NCBI RefSeq assembly: GCF_040253635.1
Contig: NZ_JBEJGX010000003.1
Span: 2,666,001 to 2,730,000, forward strand
DNA: 64,000 nt
Origin: Streptomyces sp. Edi2
GTDB lineage: Bacteria; Actinomycetota; Actinomycetes; Streptomycetales; Streptomycetaceae
Direction of reading: 5' to 3'
Every line of letters begins with the position of its first letter. Within the stretch, counting starts at the first letter, position 1. The notes beneath the pieces were generated by a model. The model was not told the DNA's origin. It was given only the letters and a program-made list of their open reading frames with translations, and ran no database searches. Made by a program: the position numbers and the translations under genes. This document shows positions 52,734 through 60,097 of this stretch, one piece after another.

Positions 52734-52859
52734 CTACCGGGCGAACTGCCCCACACACGCGACGATCGCCACCAGCAGGCCCAGCACCCCGATGACCACC
52801 TGCCATCTGTCAGACGGCGCCCACCGGTCGCTCTCCTGCTCCGTGTCCTGATCGTCCAT
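52734..52859 (-). CDS. Small single-helix membrane protein
   Basis: 41 aa. An acidic polar start (MDDQDTEQESDRWAPSDRW) is followed by one transmembrane helix (VVIGVLGLLVAIVACVG) and a FAR end. A near-perfect SD (GAGGAGGAGC) precedes the ATG at 52859, the main reason to believe it. Function unknown. A longer frame upstream to 53024 lacks support. It sits alone between a terminator hairpin and the ribose regulatory region. Confidence 0.7.
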   Translation of the reverse strand: MDDQDTEQESDRWAPSDRWQVVIGVLGLLVAIVACVGQFAR

Positions 52860-53002
52860 CGCTCCTCCTCGCTCCTCCGGACAGGCCCCGGAGACCAGGG
52901 CCCCCACCGGCCGGCCGCCGGCGGAGCTGTGGGGAGGAACGTGGTGAAGCCCCGCCAGAATAGCGCGAGTTGACGCCACGCCGTCGGAAACCGGCAGACA
53001 CA

Positions 53003-53040
53003 CCAGGGGCCGCACCCCGCTCACGGGATACGGCCCCTGG
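53003..53040 (-). terminator. Nested hairpin downstream of ohr
   Basis: Outer arms CCAGGGGCCG/CGGCCCCTGG (10 bp) enclose a second small stem CCCG-CTCA-CGGG. It probably terminates the ohr transcript that runs through the repeat array. Confidence 0.75.
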
Positions 53041-53063
53041 CTTCACTTCTCCTGGCTTACGTT

Positions 53064-53340
53064 TCCGGTACCGGCGGGCGTCCGGTGTCCGCTACCGGCG
53101 GGCCTCCGGTGTCCGTGACCTCCGGGGCCACAGCCTCTGGTGTCCCGCGGCCTCTGGTGTCCCGCGGCCTCTGGCGCTCACGGGCCTCCGGCGCCTGTGA
53201 CCTTCGGCGTCCGCGGGCTTCCGTCGTCCGCGAACTCCGGTGCCCGCGGGCCTCCGGCACCCACGGCCTTCGGTGTCCGCGAACTCTGGTGCCCACGGGC
53301 CATTGGTGCCCGCGGGCCCCTGGCGTCCGCGACCTCCGGG
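53064..53340. repeat. Degenerate 17-bp tandem array, about 16 units
   Basis: Units of the form TCCGGTGTCCGCGGGCC repeat with substitutions and 15-19 bp spacing across 53064-53340, ending 8 bp from the ohr stop codon. Two adjacent units (TCTGGTGTCCCGCGGCC) are identical. Confidence 0.8.
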
Positions 53341-53347
53341 GCCGGGG

Positions 53348-53776
53348 TCAGACGACGGTCAGCGTGACCTCGATGTTGCCGCGGGTGGCGCGGGAGTACG
53401 GGCACACCTGGTGCGCCTTCTCCACCAGGTCGCGGGCGGTGGCCGCGTCGGCGTTCGGGATCGCGGCGGAGATCTCGACCGTGAGGCCGAAGCCGCCGTC
53501 CGCGGCCTTGCCGATGCCGACCTTGGCGGTCACCCGGGAGCCGGAGATATCGACGTTCTCCCGGCGGGCGACGACGCCGAGCGCGCCCTGGAAGCAGGCG
53601 CTGTAGCCGGCCGCGAACAGCTGCTCGGGGTTGGTGCCGGCGCCGCTGCCGCCCTGCTCCTTGGGCGGGTTGACGATTACGTCGAGCTTGCCGTCATCGC
53701 TGGCGACGCGGCCGTCACGGCCGTTCTCAGCGGTGGCGACGGCGGTGTAGACGACATCGACGGACTGGATGGACAT
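53348..53776 (-). CDS. ohr: Organic hydroperoxide resistance protein Ohr
   Basis: 142 aa OsmC/Ohr-fold thiol peroxidase that reduces organic hydroperoxides in the cytoplasm. The two reactive cysteines are Cys61 in GYSACFQGALG and Cys125 in AHQVCPYSRATRGN, and the catalytic-Arg region is conserved near TAVATAENGRDG. The order and length match Ohr rather than OsmC. Its usual OhrR regulator is not adjacent; the nearest MarR gene (55131) faces another enzyme. Confidence 0.94.
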   Translation of the reverse strand: MSIQSVDVVYTAVATAENGRDGRVASDDGKLDVIVNPPKEQGGSGAGTNPEQLFAAGYSACFQGALGVVARRENVDISGSRVTAKVGIGKAADGGFGLTVEISAAIPNADAATARDLVEKAHQVCPYSRATRGNIEVTLTVV

Positions 53777-54023
53777 ACCGAATCCTCCTGTGGTTCGCCG
53801 CGACTCGCGCCCACGGATCGCGACGGCGTGCCGCCGAGCCTAACGGGCGGGGCAAGGGGGCGGGGGTGAGGCGGGCGGGGCGAGTCGGAGGTGGGCAGCC
53901 CTCGGGCTTCCCCTCTCCCCCCGCCCCACCCCACCTCTCCCCTGCCCCCAGGCCGCCGCGAGTCGCCGCCGCGTCGCCGTCGTATCGCCGCCGCGAGCCG
54001 TCGTCAGTTGCCGTCAACCGCCG

Positions 54024-55043
54024 TCAGCTGTCGAGGCTCACGATCATCTTTCCGGTGTTCTCGCCGCGCAGCAGGCCCAGGAACGCCTCGACGCCGTTCT
54101 CGATGCCGGCCACCTTGGTCTCGCTGTACTTGAGCTCGCCGGAACGGATCCAGGCGGAGACCTCCTCGACGAACTGCGGCTGCAGCGCGGCGTGGTCGCT
54201 GACCAGCAGGCCCTGCAGGCGCAGCCGCTTGCCGATCACCATCGCGAGGTTGCGCGGGGCGGGGCTCGGCTCCGTGGCGTTGTACATCGAGATCATGCCG
54301 CAGATGGCGGCGCGGCCGTGGACGTTGAGGGAGCTGATGGCCGCTTCGAGGTGGTCGCCGCCGACGTTGTCGAAGTAGACGTCGATGCCGTCCGGCGCGG
54401 CCTCCTTGAGCTGCTTGGCAACATCGCCGTTCTTGTAGTTGAAGGCGGCGTCGAAGCCGTACTCCTCGACCAGGAGCTTGACCTTGTCGTCGGACCCGGC
54501 CGAGCCGATGACGCGGGAGGCGCCCTTGAGCTTGGCGATCTGGCCGACCTCGCTGCCCACCGCACCGGCCGCGCCGGACACGAAGACGGCGTCGCCCTCC
54601 TTGAAGGACGCGACCTCCAGCAGGCCCGCGTAGGCAGTCAGGCCCGGCATGCCCAGCACGCCGAGGTAGGCGGTGAGCGGAGCCAGCGACGGGTCCACCT
54701 TGGCGGCGCGCTTCGCGTCCAGCACCGCGTACTCACGCCAGCCGAGGCCGTGCAGCACATGGTCGCCGACGGCGAGGGAGTCGTCGCGCGAGGCGATGAC
54801 CTCGCCGACCGCGCCGCCGTCCATCGGCTGGTCGAGCTGGAAGGGCGGGACGTAGGACTTCACGTCGTTCATCCGGCCGCGCATGTACGGGTCGACGGAG
54901 AAGTGCTGCGTACGGACGAGGATCTGGCCCTCGCCGAGCTCGGGCACCGCGGCCTCGCGCAGTGCGAAGTCCTCCGGAGTGGGCCAGCCGTGGGGGCGGG
55001 CGACGAGGTGCCATTCGCGGCCGGTCGTGGGCAGTGCGGACAT
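54024..55043 (-). CDS. NADP-dependent medium-chain reductase (leukotriene B4 dehydrogenase/CurA-like)
   Basis: 339 aa. The MDR family pattern is visible: substrate-side FSVDPYMRGRMND near residue 50, and the nucleotide loop VFVSGAAGAVGSEVGQIAK (AAxGxVG) near 155. No zinc ligands, as expected for the double-bond-reductase branch that reduces enones with NADPH. GGAGG precedes the ATG. It is divergent from a MarR regulator with a dyad between them, so induction by reactive electrophiles is likely. Confidence 0.92.
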   Translation of the reverse strand: MSALPTTGREWHLVARPHGWPTPEDFALREAAVPELGEGQILVRTQHFSVDPYMRGRMNDVKSYVPPFQLDQPMDGGAVGEVIASRDDSLAVGDHVLHGLGWREYAVLDAKRAAKVDPSLAPLTAYLGVLGMPGLTAYAGLLEVASFKEGDAVFVSGAAGAVGSEVGQIAKLKGASRVIGSAGSDDKVKLLVEEYGFDAAFNYKNGDVAKQLKEAAPDGIDVYFDNVGGDHLEAAISSLNVHGRAAICGMISMYNATEPSPAPRNLAMVIGKRLRLQGLLVSDHAALQPQFVEEVSAWIRSGELKYSETKVAGIENGVEAFLGLLRGENTGKMIVSLDS

Positions 55044-55062
55044 AGCGCGATCCTCCAAAAGC

Positions 55063-55123
55063 TTCAGGTACTGAAACAACCATGCTCCTCGATATTTCAT
55101 GTTGTCAAGTAAATGGGTATCCT
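55063..55123. promoter_or_regulatory. Operator/promoter region of the reductase-marR pair
   Basis: TTCAG-GTA-CTGAA (55063-55075) is a perfect dyad 20 bp from the reductase start. TTGACA on the minus strand (complement of 55102-55107) may be the reductase -35. TATCCT at 55118-55123 lies 7 nt before the marR ATG. The region is markedly AT-richer than its surroundings. Confidence 0.55.
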
Positions 55124-55130
55124 CGTGTGC

Positions 55131-55562
55131 ATGACCCCCCGCGCAGACTCCCTGACCGTCGAGGTCGTCGACCTCATCGGTACCGTCGTCGCCCGCTACT
55201 ACGAGGAGTACGAGCTCGCCGCGGCCGAGCACTCCCTCACCGGCGCCCAGGCCAGGGTGCTCAGCCTGCTCAGCCTCGAACCGCTGCCCATGCGCAAGGT
55301 CGCGGAGCGCCTGAAGTGCGAGCCGTCGAACGTCACCGGCATCGTGGACCGCCTGGAGTCCCGCGGCCTGGTCGAGCGCCGCCCCGATCCGTCCGACCGC
55401 CGCGTCAAGCTCGCCGCCCCCACCGACGAGGGCGCGCGCACGGCCGAGGCGCTGCGTACCTCGCTCCACTTCGCCCGCGAACCCCTCGGCCGACTGACGG
55501 TCGCCGAGCGGACACTGCTGAAGGAACTGCTCCAGCGCATGCTGGGCGTCGCGCCCGAGTGA
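55131..55562 (+). CDS. MarR-family transcriptional regulator
   Basis: 143 aa. Winged HTH about residues 45-100 (LPMRKVAERLKCEPSNVTGIVDRLESRGLVERR with wing DPSDRRVKLAA). It has no conserved redox cysteine near the N-terminus, so it is not an OhrR. Divergent from the medium-chain reductase, which it probably represses together with itself. The ATG at 55131 lacks an SD and has TATCCT 7 nt upstream. Confidence 0.92.
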   Translation: MTPRADSLTVEVVDLIGTVVARYYEEYELAAAEHSLTGAQARVLSLLSLEPLPMRKVAERLKCEPSNVTGIVDRLESRGLVERRPDPSDRRVKLAAPTDEGARTAEALRTSLHFAREPLGRLTVAERTLLKELLQRMLGVAPE

Positions 55563-55697
55563 ACCGGCACGGCCCCGGGGGGCGACGGTCGCCTCGGGCG
55601 TTAGCGAGGCGTTAGCCGGACGGCGATAGATCATCAACGGCGGATGGCAGTCTTGCTTCACGAACCCGAAGCGCTACCTGGAGAGAACGAAAAGACC

Positions 55698-56150
55698 ATG
55701 TCGCACACCACGCTCCACCTCGCCCGCAAGGCCGCCGCCGCCATGGTGATCACTGTCGCCGCATTCGGGCTCACCGCCTGCCAGGACGGAGGCACCGACG
55801 CCTCCTCGTCCACCGCCTCCACCCAGGCCACCCAGTCCCCCTCCCCCAAGGCCAAGACCGCCCGGAACTCCGCCGGCGACGCGTCGAAGAGCACCCCCGC
55901 GAAGTCCGGGACGAAGTGCACCGACCAGATCAACTACGCCGGCGACTCCCGCTCCAACGCCGAAATCAACACCATCGGCGAGGACACCGGGCACTGCCCG
56001 GCACCGGAGAAGAGCGACAAGCCGAAGGGCACCCCCAAGAAGCCCGGAACCAGCTGCACCGACCAGATCAACTACGCCGGCGACACCCGCTCCAACGCCG
56101 AAATCAACACCATCGGCGAGAAGACCGGATATTGCCCGCCGGTCAAGTGA
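55698..56150 (+). CDS. Lipoprotein with two tandem Cys-flanked repeats
   Basis: 150 aa. Signal peptide ending in lipobox LTAC (Cys about 28). A Ser/Thr/Lys-rich linker is followed by two near-identical modules of about 28 residues, each starting CTDQINYAGD and ending INTIGE..TG.CP, separated by a Lys/Pro linker. Each module has one Cys at either end, suggesting one disulfide-closed loop per module. The DNA of the repeats (55917-55983 and 56056-56122) is nearly identical, so duplication is recent. Function unknown. GGAGAG is 12 nt before the ATG. Confidence 0.78.
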   Translation: MSHTTLHLARKAAAAMVITVAAFGLTACQDGGTDASSSTASTQATQSPSPKAKTARNSAGDASKSTPAKSGTKCTDQINYAGDSRSNAEINTIGEDTGHCPAPEKSDKPKGTPKKPGTSCTDQINYAGDTRSNAEINTIGEKTGYCPPVK

Positions 56151-56227
56151 GCCGGTGGCCCAGGACTTGTCCGGTCGAAGATGTCCGTAGCCAGTCGATG
56201 AGGTCCGTAGCCAGACGGTGAGGGCAG

Positions 56228-57910
56228 TCAGGACGCAGGCGCACCGGCCGCATCCACTCCCGCCTCTGGCTCTGCCACTGCCCCCTCGCCTCCCCCTGCC
56301 CCTGCCCCTCCCCCTGCCCCTTCCTCGACTGCCGCGCCCTGCTGCGCACCGGCCACTCCGGAAGCGTCCGGCTCCCCCGTAACTCCCGCCGTCCGCAGCC
56401 CCCGCAGCAGCGTCAGCGCCAGCACCGCGGCAACGACCATGACGCCCGCCGCCCCCAGCACCGCCGTCCGCAGCCCGTCGGTGAACGCCGCCCGGGCCGC
56501 GGTCAGCAGCATCTCCCCGGCCCGGCCGGGGAGTTGAGCGGCCACCGCCACGGCGCCCGCCAGCGTCTCCCGTGCCGCGTCCGACGCGTCCGCCGAAAGG
56601 CCCGAGGGCAGCGCGTCACCGATGTCACCGCGGTAGATCGCGCTCCCGATGCTGCCCAGGACCGCCATACCCAGCGCACCGCCCAGTTCGGTGCCGGACT
56701 CCAGTACGGCCGAGGCGGAGCCCGCCCGCTCGGGCGGCGCGAGGCCGATGGCCAGTTCGTTGCCGAGCGACATCACCACCACCAGGCCCGAGGCGTAGAC
56801 CGCCGATCCGGTCAGGACGCACCACAGGGCCGAGCCCGGCTCCAGCCACGACAGCCAGACGAAGCCGCCGGCCGCGATGCCGCACCCCAGGGCGAGGACA
56901 TAGGCCCGGTCCATCCGCTGGGCGAGCGCGGTGGCGGCCGGCGCCATCCCGCCCACCGCGAGTGTCGGCAGCAGATTCCACAGCGCCGCCTCCATGGGGC
57001 TCATGCCCCGTACGGACTGCAGGTACTGGGTGAAGAACACCGCGCAGCCGACGATCGAGAACATCGCCAGCAGGTTCATCAGTACCGAGACGCTGAACCC
57101 GCGGTGCCGGAAGAGCTCCAGATCGAGCATCGGATGACGGGCGGTGCGCTGACGGTGCACGAAGGCCACGGCGGCCATCAGGCCGGTCACGAGGGCGAGG
57201 ACGGGCAGCGCCGCCAGGCCGTCGCGGGCGATCTCCTTGACGCCGTAGACCACCGGCAGCATGGCGAGCAGGGAGAGCAGCGAGCCGGGCAGATCGAAGC
57301 GCCCGGCCGCCGGGTTCTTGGACTCCGGCAGCAGCAGCGGCCCGCAGGCCAGCAGCAGCACCATCGCCGGGGCGTTGACCAGGAACACCGAGCCCCACCA
57401 GAAGTGCTCCAGCAGCGCCCCGCTGAGCACCGGGCCGACCGCGATGCCGCCGGTCACCGCGGCCGACCAGATGGCGACCGCCTTGCCGCGCTGCTTGGCG
57501 TCGTGGAAGAGGTTGCGGATCAGCGCGAGGGTGGACGGCATCAGGGTCGCACCGCCGATGCCGAGCAACGCCCGTGCGGCGATGAGCATTTCGGCGCTGC
57601 GCGCGTAGGCGGCGACCCCGGAGGCGAGCCCGAAGAGGAGAGCGCCGGACAGCAGCAGCTTGCGGCGGCCGATGCGGTCGCCCAGCGCGCCCATGGTGAT
57701 CAGCAGGCCGGCCAGGACGAACCCGTAGACGTCGAGGATCCACAGTTGCTGGACGCTGCTGGGCTTCAGCTCCGCGGTGAGGAACGGCACCGCGAAGTAG
57801 AGCACCGAGACGTCCATCGAGACGAGGAGGCAGGGCAGCAGGAGGACGCCCAGGGCGGTCCACTCCCGGCGGCCGGCCACCGGCTTGGGTGTGTACGGAG
57901 TAAACGACAT
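56228..57910 (-). CDS. DHA2-family MFS multidrug exporter
   Basis: 560 aa, 14 predicted helices. TM1 block LVSMDVSVLYFAVPFLTAEL, motif A GALGDRIGRRKLLL and motif C region (TGGIAVGPVLSGALLE) mark the DHA2 drug:H+ antiporter group (SmvA/QacA-like). The C-terminal 50 residues are a Gly/Ala/Glu repeat tail derived from CTGCCCCT-type DNA repeats. ATG at 57910 follows a TACGGT -10 by 7 nt. It is divergent from a GntR-TetR hybrid regulator. Confidence 0.92.
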   Translation of the reverse strand: MSFTPYTPKPVAGRREWTALGVLLLPCLLVSMDVSVLYFAVPFLTAELKPSSVQQLWILDVYGFVLAGLLITMGALGDRIGRRKLLLSGALLFGLASGVAAYARSAEMLIAARALLGIGGATLMPSTLALIRNLFHDAKQRGKAVAIWSAAVTGGIAVGPVLSGALLEHFWWGSVFLVNAPAMVLLLACGPLLLPESKNPAAGRFDLPGSLLSLLAMLPVVYGVKEIARDGLAALPVLALVTGLMAAVAFVHRQRTARHPMLDLELFRHRGFSVSVLMNLLAMFSIVGCAVFFTQYLQSVRGMSPMEAALWNLLPTLAVGGMAPAATALAQRMDRAYVLALGCGIAAGGFVWLSWLEPGSALWCVLTGSAVYASGLVVVMSLGNELAIGLAPPERAGSASAVLESGTELGGALGMAVLGSIGSAIYRGDIGDALPSGLSADASDAARETLAGAVAVAAQLPGRAGEMLLTAARAAFTDGLRTAVLGAAGVMVVAAVLALTLLRGLRTAGVTGEPDASGVAGAQQGAAVEEGAGGGAGAGGGEGAVAEPEAGVDAAGAPAS

Positions 57911-57917
57911 GGGTGAC

Positions 57918-57946
57918 ACCGTAAGCAGGTTGCACTTACGGTGCAA
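57918..57946 (-). promoter_or_regulatory. Exporter promoter with dyad over the -35 element
   Basis: Minus strand: -35 TTGCAC (57941-57946), 17-bp spacer, -10 TACGGT (57918-57923), then 7 nt to the ATG. The palindrome TTGCAC-TTACG-GTGCAA (57930-57946) covers the -35, a good repressor position. Confidence 0.65.
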
Positions 57947-57983
57947 ACAGTAGGCCTGCAAAGGGAATTGGTGATGCATCACA

Positions 57984-58077
57984 CTAGTGCACCGGCCCTA
58001 GTGCAACACCTTGATGGGGTGCGCGCTTTCCCCCTTCACGCCCCGCAGGACTACCCTTGAAGGCCCTGGTGCACTAG
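57984..58077. promoter_or_regulatory. Repeated CTAGTGCA sites upstream of the hybrid regulator gene
   Basis: CTAGTGCA occurs at 57984-57991 and 57998-58005 (14 bp apart, direct) and inverted as TGCACTAG at 58070-58077. An 8-mer repeated three times in a 94-bp divergent region is a likely operator of the adjacent regulator. Confidence 0.55.
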
Positions 58078-58092
58078 TACGGAGGTCCCCTC

Positions 58093-59154
58093 GTGGAGCA
58101 GTCGCCCCCACCCCCCTACCGCAAGATCGCCGACGCGATCCGGCGCCGTGTCGCCACCGGCGAGCTGGCGCCGGGCGACCGGGTGCCCTCGACCCGGCGG
58201 ATCACCCAGGAGTGGGGGGTGGCGATGGCGACCGCCACCAAGGTGCTGACGACGCTGCGTCAGGAAGGGCTCGTACGGGTCGTACCGGGGGTGGGCACGG
58301 TCGTGGCCGAGCCGCAGCGGACCGTCCGCGGCGGCGGGCCCGCTCGGGAGCGGCGGCTGCGTGAGACGGACAGCGGGCTGAGCCGCGAGAGCGTCGTACG
58401 GGCCGGGATCAAGGTCGCCGATGCCGAGGGGCTGCGGGCGCTGTCGATGCGCCGGATCGCCGCCGAGTTCGGGGTGTCCTCGATGGCGCTCTACCGTCAT
58501 GTGGCCGGCAAGGACGAGCTGGTGCTGTTGATGGCGGACGCCGCGTTCCTCGACATCGAGCTGCCCGAACCGGCGCCGGACGGCTGGCGCGCACGGATGG
58601 AGGCGGGCGCCCGGCTGCAGTGGGAGCTCTACCGGCGGCACCCCTGGCTGGCGCAGTACCTGTCGATCACCCGGCCGCAGCCGATGCCGCGGGCGATGGC
58701 ACTGATCGAGTGGACCATGGCGCGGGTCCGGGGGATGGACCCGGTGACGCTGATCCACATGGCGCTGACGCTGCTGGGCTTCGTGCTGTCCACCGCCGCC
58801 GGCTTCGAGGACGACCTGGAGGCCGAGCAGGAGACCGGCATGGACCAGGAGCAGTGGATGGCCACGATGGAGCCGACGTTCGAGGGGATCCTCACCTCGG
58901 GCTCCTACCCCATGTACGCGGGGGTCTCGGCGATCGGTGAGGACGTGGTGAATCAGGACTCGCTCTTCGAGTTCGGGCTGGCCCGTCTGCTCGATGGCAT
59001 GGAAACACTCGTGGGGCGGCCGGGGCCCGGGGGCGGGACCGGTGATGGCGGTGACAGCGGCGGGGTCGGTGACGCGAGTGAGGGCGGCGGGGTCGGTGAT
59101 GGCGGCGCGGCAGGCGGGGTCGGTGACGCTGGTGATGGCGCCGAGGCCGGCTGA
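58093..59154 (+). CDS. GntR-TetR hybrid transcriptional regulator
   Basis: 353 aa from a GTG with GGAGG 7 nt upstream. Residues 8-75 are a GntR winged HTH (YRKIADAIRRRVATGELAPGDRVPSTRRI). Residues 95-310 form a second regulator unit, with TetR HTH (VVRAGIKVADAEGLRALSMRRIAAE, then SSMALYRHVAGKDELV) and a TetR_C tetracycline-repressor-like ligand domain. Two DNA-binding domains in one chain are known in actinobacteria but uncommon. The last 40 residues are Gly/Asp repeats made by tandem DNA repeats. Divergent from a DHA2 exporter, its likely target. Confidence 0.88.
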   Translation: MEQSPPPPYRKIADAIRRRVATGELAPGDRVPSTRRITQEWGVAMATATKVLTTLRQEGLVRVVPGVGTVVAEPQRTVRGGGPARERRLRETDSGLSRESVVRAGIKVADAEGLRALSMRRIAAEFGVSSMALYRHVAGKDELVLLMADAAFLDIELPEPAPDGWRARMEAGARLQWELYRRHPWLAQYLSITRPQPMPRAMALIEWTMARVRGMDPVTLIHMALTLLGFVLSTAAGFEDDLEAEQETGMDQEQWMATMEPTFEGILTSGSYPMYAGVSAIGEDVVNQDSLFEFGLARLLDGMETLVGRPGPGGGTGDGGDSGGVGDASEGGGVGDGGAAGGVGDAGDGAEAG

Positions 59155-59284
59155 GCGCCCCGCCCGACTGCCGGCCCCGGGTCCCCGGTCCTCGGTCCCC
59201 GGGTCCCCGTCCCCGGCCCGCGCTCCCCGGTCCTTCAGCCCTCCCCCCAACCCCGCATCCCGCTCCGTCCACGACCATGTCCTC

Positions 59285-59944
59285 ATGAACGGCACCGCTG
59301 ACACCGACCCGCCCGCCGGCTCCGGAACCCCGTCCGGTCTGCCGGGGCCGGTCGCCTTCCAGCTCGTCCTGCTGCGCCGGATGGCCGACCACCACCCCGG
59401 CCTGGTCGAGGACGCCCTGCGCACCCTGCGGGCCTCCCGCGCCGATATGCGCGAGGCCAACCGCCGCTGGCAGGCACGGATGTATGCCCCGCGGGCGCGC
59501 GGCGGCGTCCAGCCGTATCGTGCGCTGCTCGGCACCCCCGAAAGCGTCACCACCCGCCGTATCGGCGACCTGACCTGCGAGGCCCTGGCCTGGGCCGTTC
59601 CGCTCTGGCCCGATCTGCGCTTCGAGGTCCTGACCGGCACCCGGGGCGCCGTCTGGAACGCCTGGCTCGTCCGGGCACCCGGCGCCAGGGCCCCTGACCT
59701 GCGGACGACCGAGGACCTGACGCCCTGGTCGTGCACGGTCGACGAGGTCGCCCGCGCCTTCGCCCCGGCCCGTCCGAGGGAGGGCAGCGCCCCCACCCGC
59801 TGGCAGCTGGCCTGCACCGCCCCCGGTCCCGACGGCACCCCCCGGGACATCGTCGCGGAATTCACCTGGGGGCTGTACCAGCGGCTGACCGGTTCGGCCC
59901 CCGCCACACCGGCCGACGGCCGCGACCTCACTCCTTCGCCCTAA
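59285..59944 (+). CDS. Conserved hypothetical protein
   Basis: 219 aa, soluble, no recognised domain. A Pro/Gly-rich start is followed by a helical segment (VAFQLVLLRRMADHHPGLVEDALRTLRASRADMREANRRW) and a beta-rich C-terminal half with several Trp residues. The ATG at 59285 is the first near the coding-like sequence; no clear SD. It follows C/G-rich repeats (59176-59232) and precedes mbl by 153 bp on the same strand. Confidence 0.6.
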   Translation: MNGTADTDPPAGSGTPSGLPGPVAFQLVLLRRMADHHPGLVEDALRTLRASRADMREANRRWQARMYAPRARGGVQPYRALLGTPESVTTRRIGDLTCEALAWAVPLWPDLRFEVLTGTRGAVWNAWLVRAPGARAPDLRTTEDLTPWSCTVDEVARAFAPARPREGSAPTRWQLACTAPGPDGTPRDIVAEFTWGLYQRLTGSAPATPADGRDLTPSP

Positions 59945-60097
59945 CCGCCCCCGATCCGTCCCCTGCCCCTCCCCCGAGCGGACCTTTCCAGCGGGCGGGC
60001 GGCCGCGCACGACCGGAGGATGGCGCACGAGCGGTCCCTGCGCACAGGCCCGCACGAGCGCTTTCGTCCATACCGGCCCGTCGGGGAGGAATCATCC

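Larger units (their letters stand above)
52860..53347. other. 488-bp gap with terminator hairpin and 17-bp repeats
   Basis: No gene supported. From right to left it holds a degenerate 17-bp repeat array (53064-53340) beginning next to the ohr stop codon, a terminator-like hairpin (53003-53040) and the promoter of the 41-aa membrane protein. Long open frames here are products of the repeat. Confidence 0.65.

Noticed and set aside
53057..53296. 79-codon open frame in the 17-bp repeat region
   Set aside because: Repetitive Arg/Pro/Glu sequence created by the repeat, with no ribosome binding site.
53348..55562. ohr-ohrR pair
   Set aside because: The nearest MarR gene is over 1 kb away, divergent from a reductase, and lacks the N-terminal reactive cysteine of OhrR.
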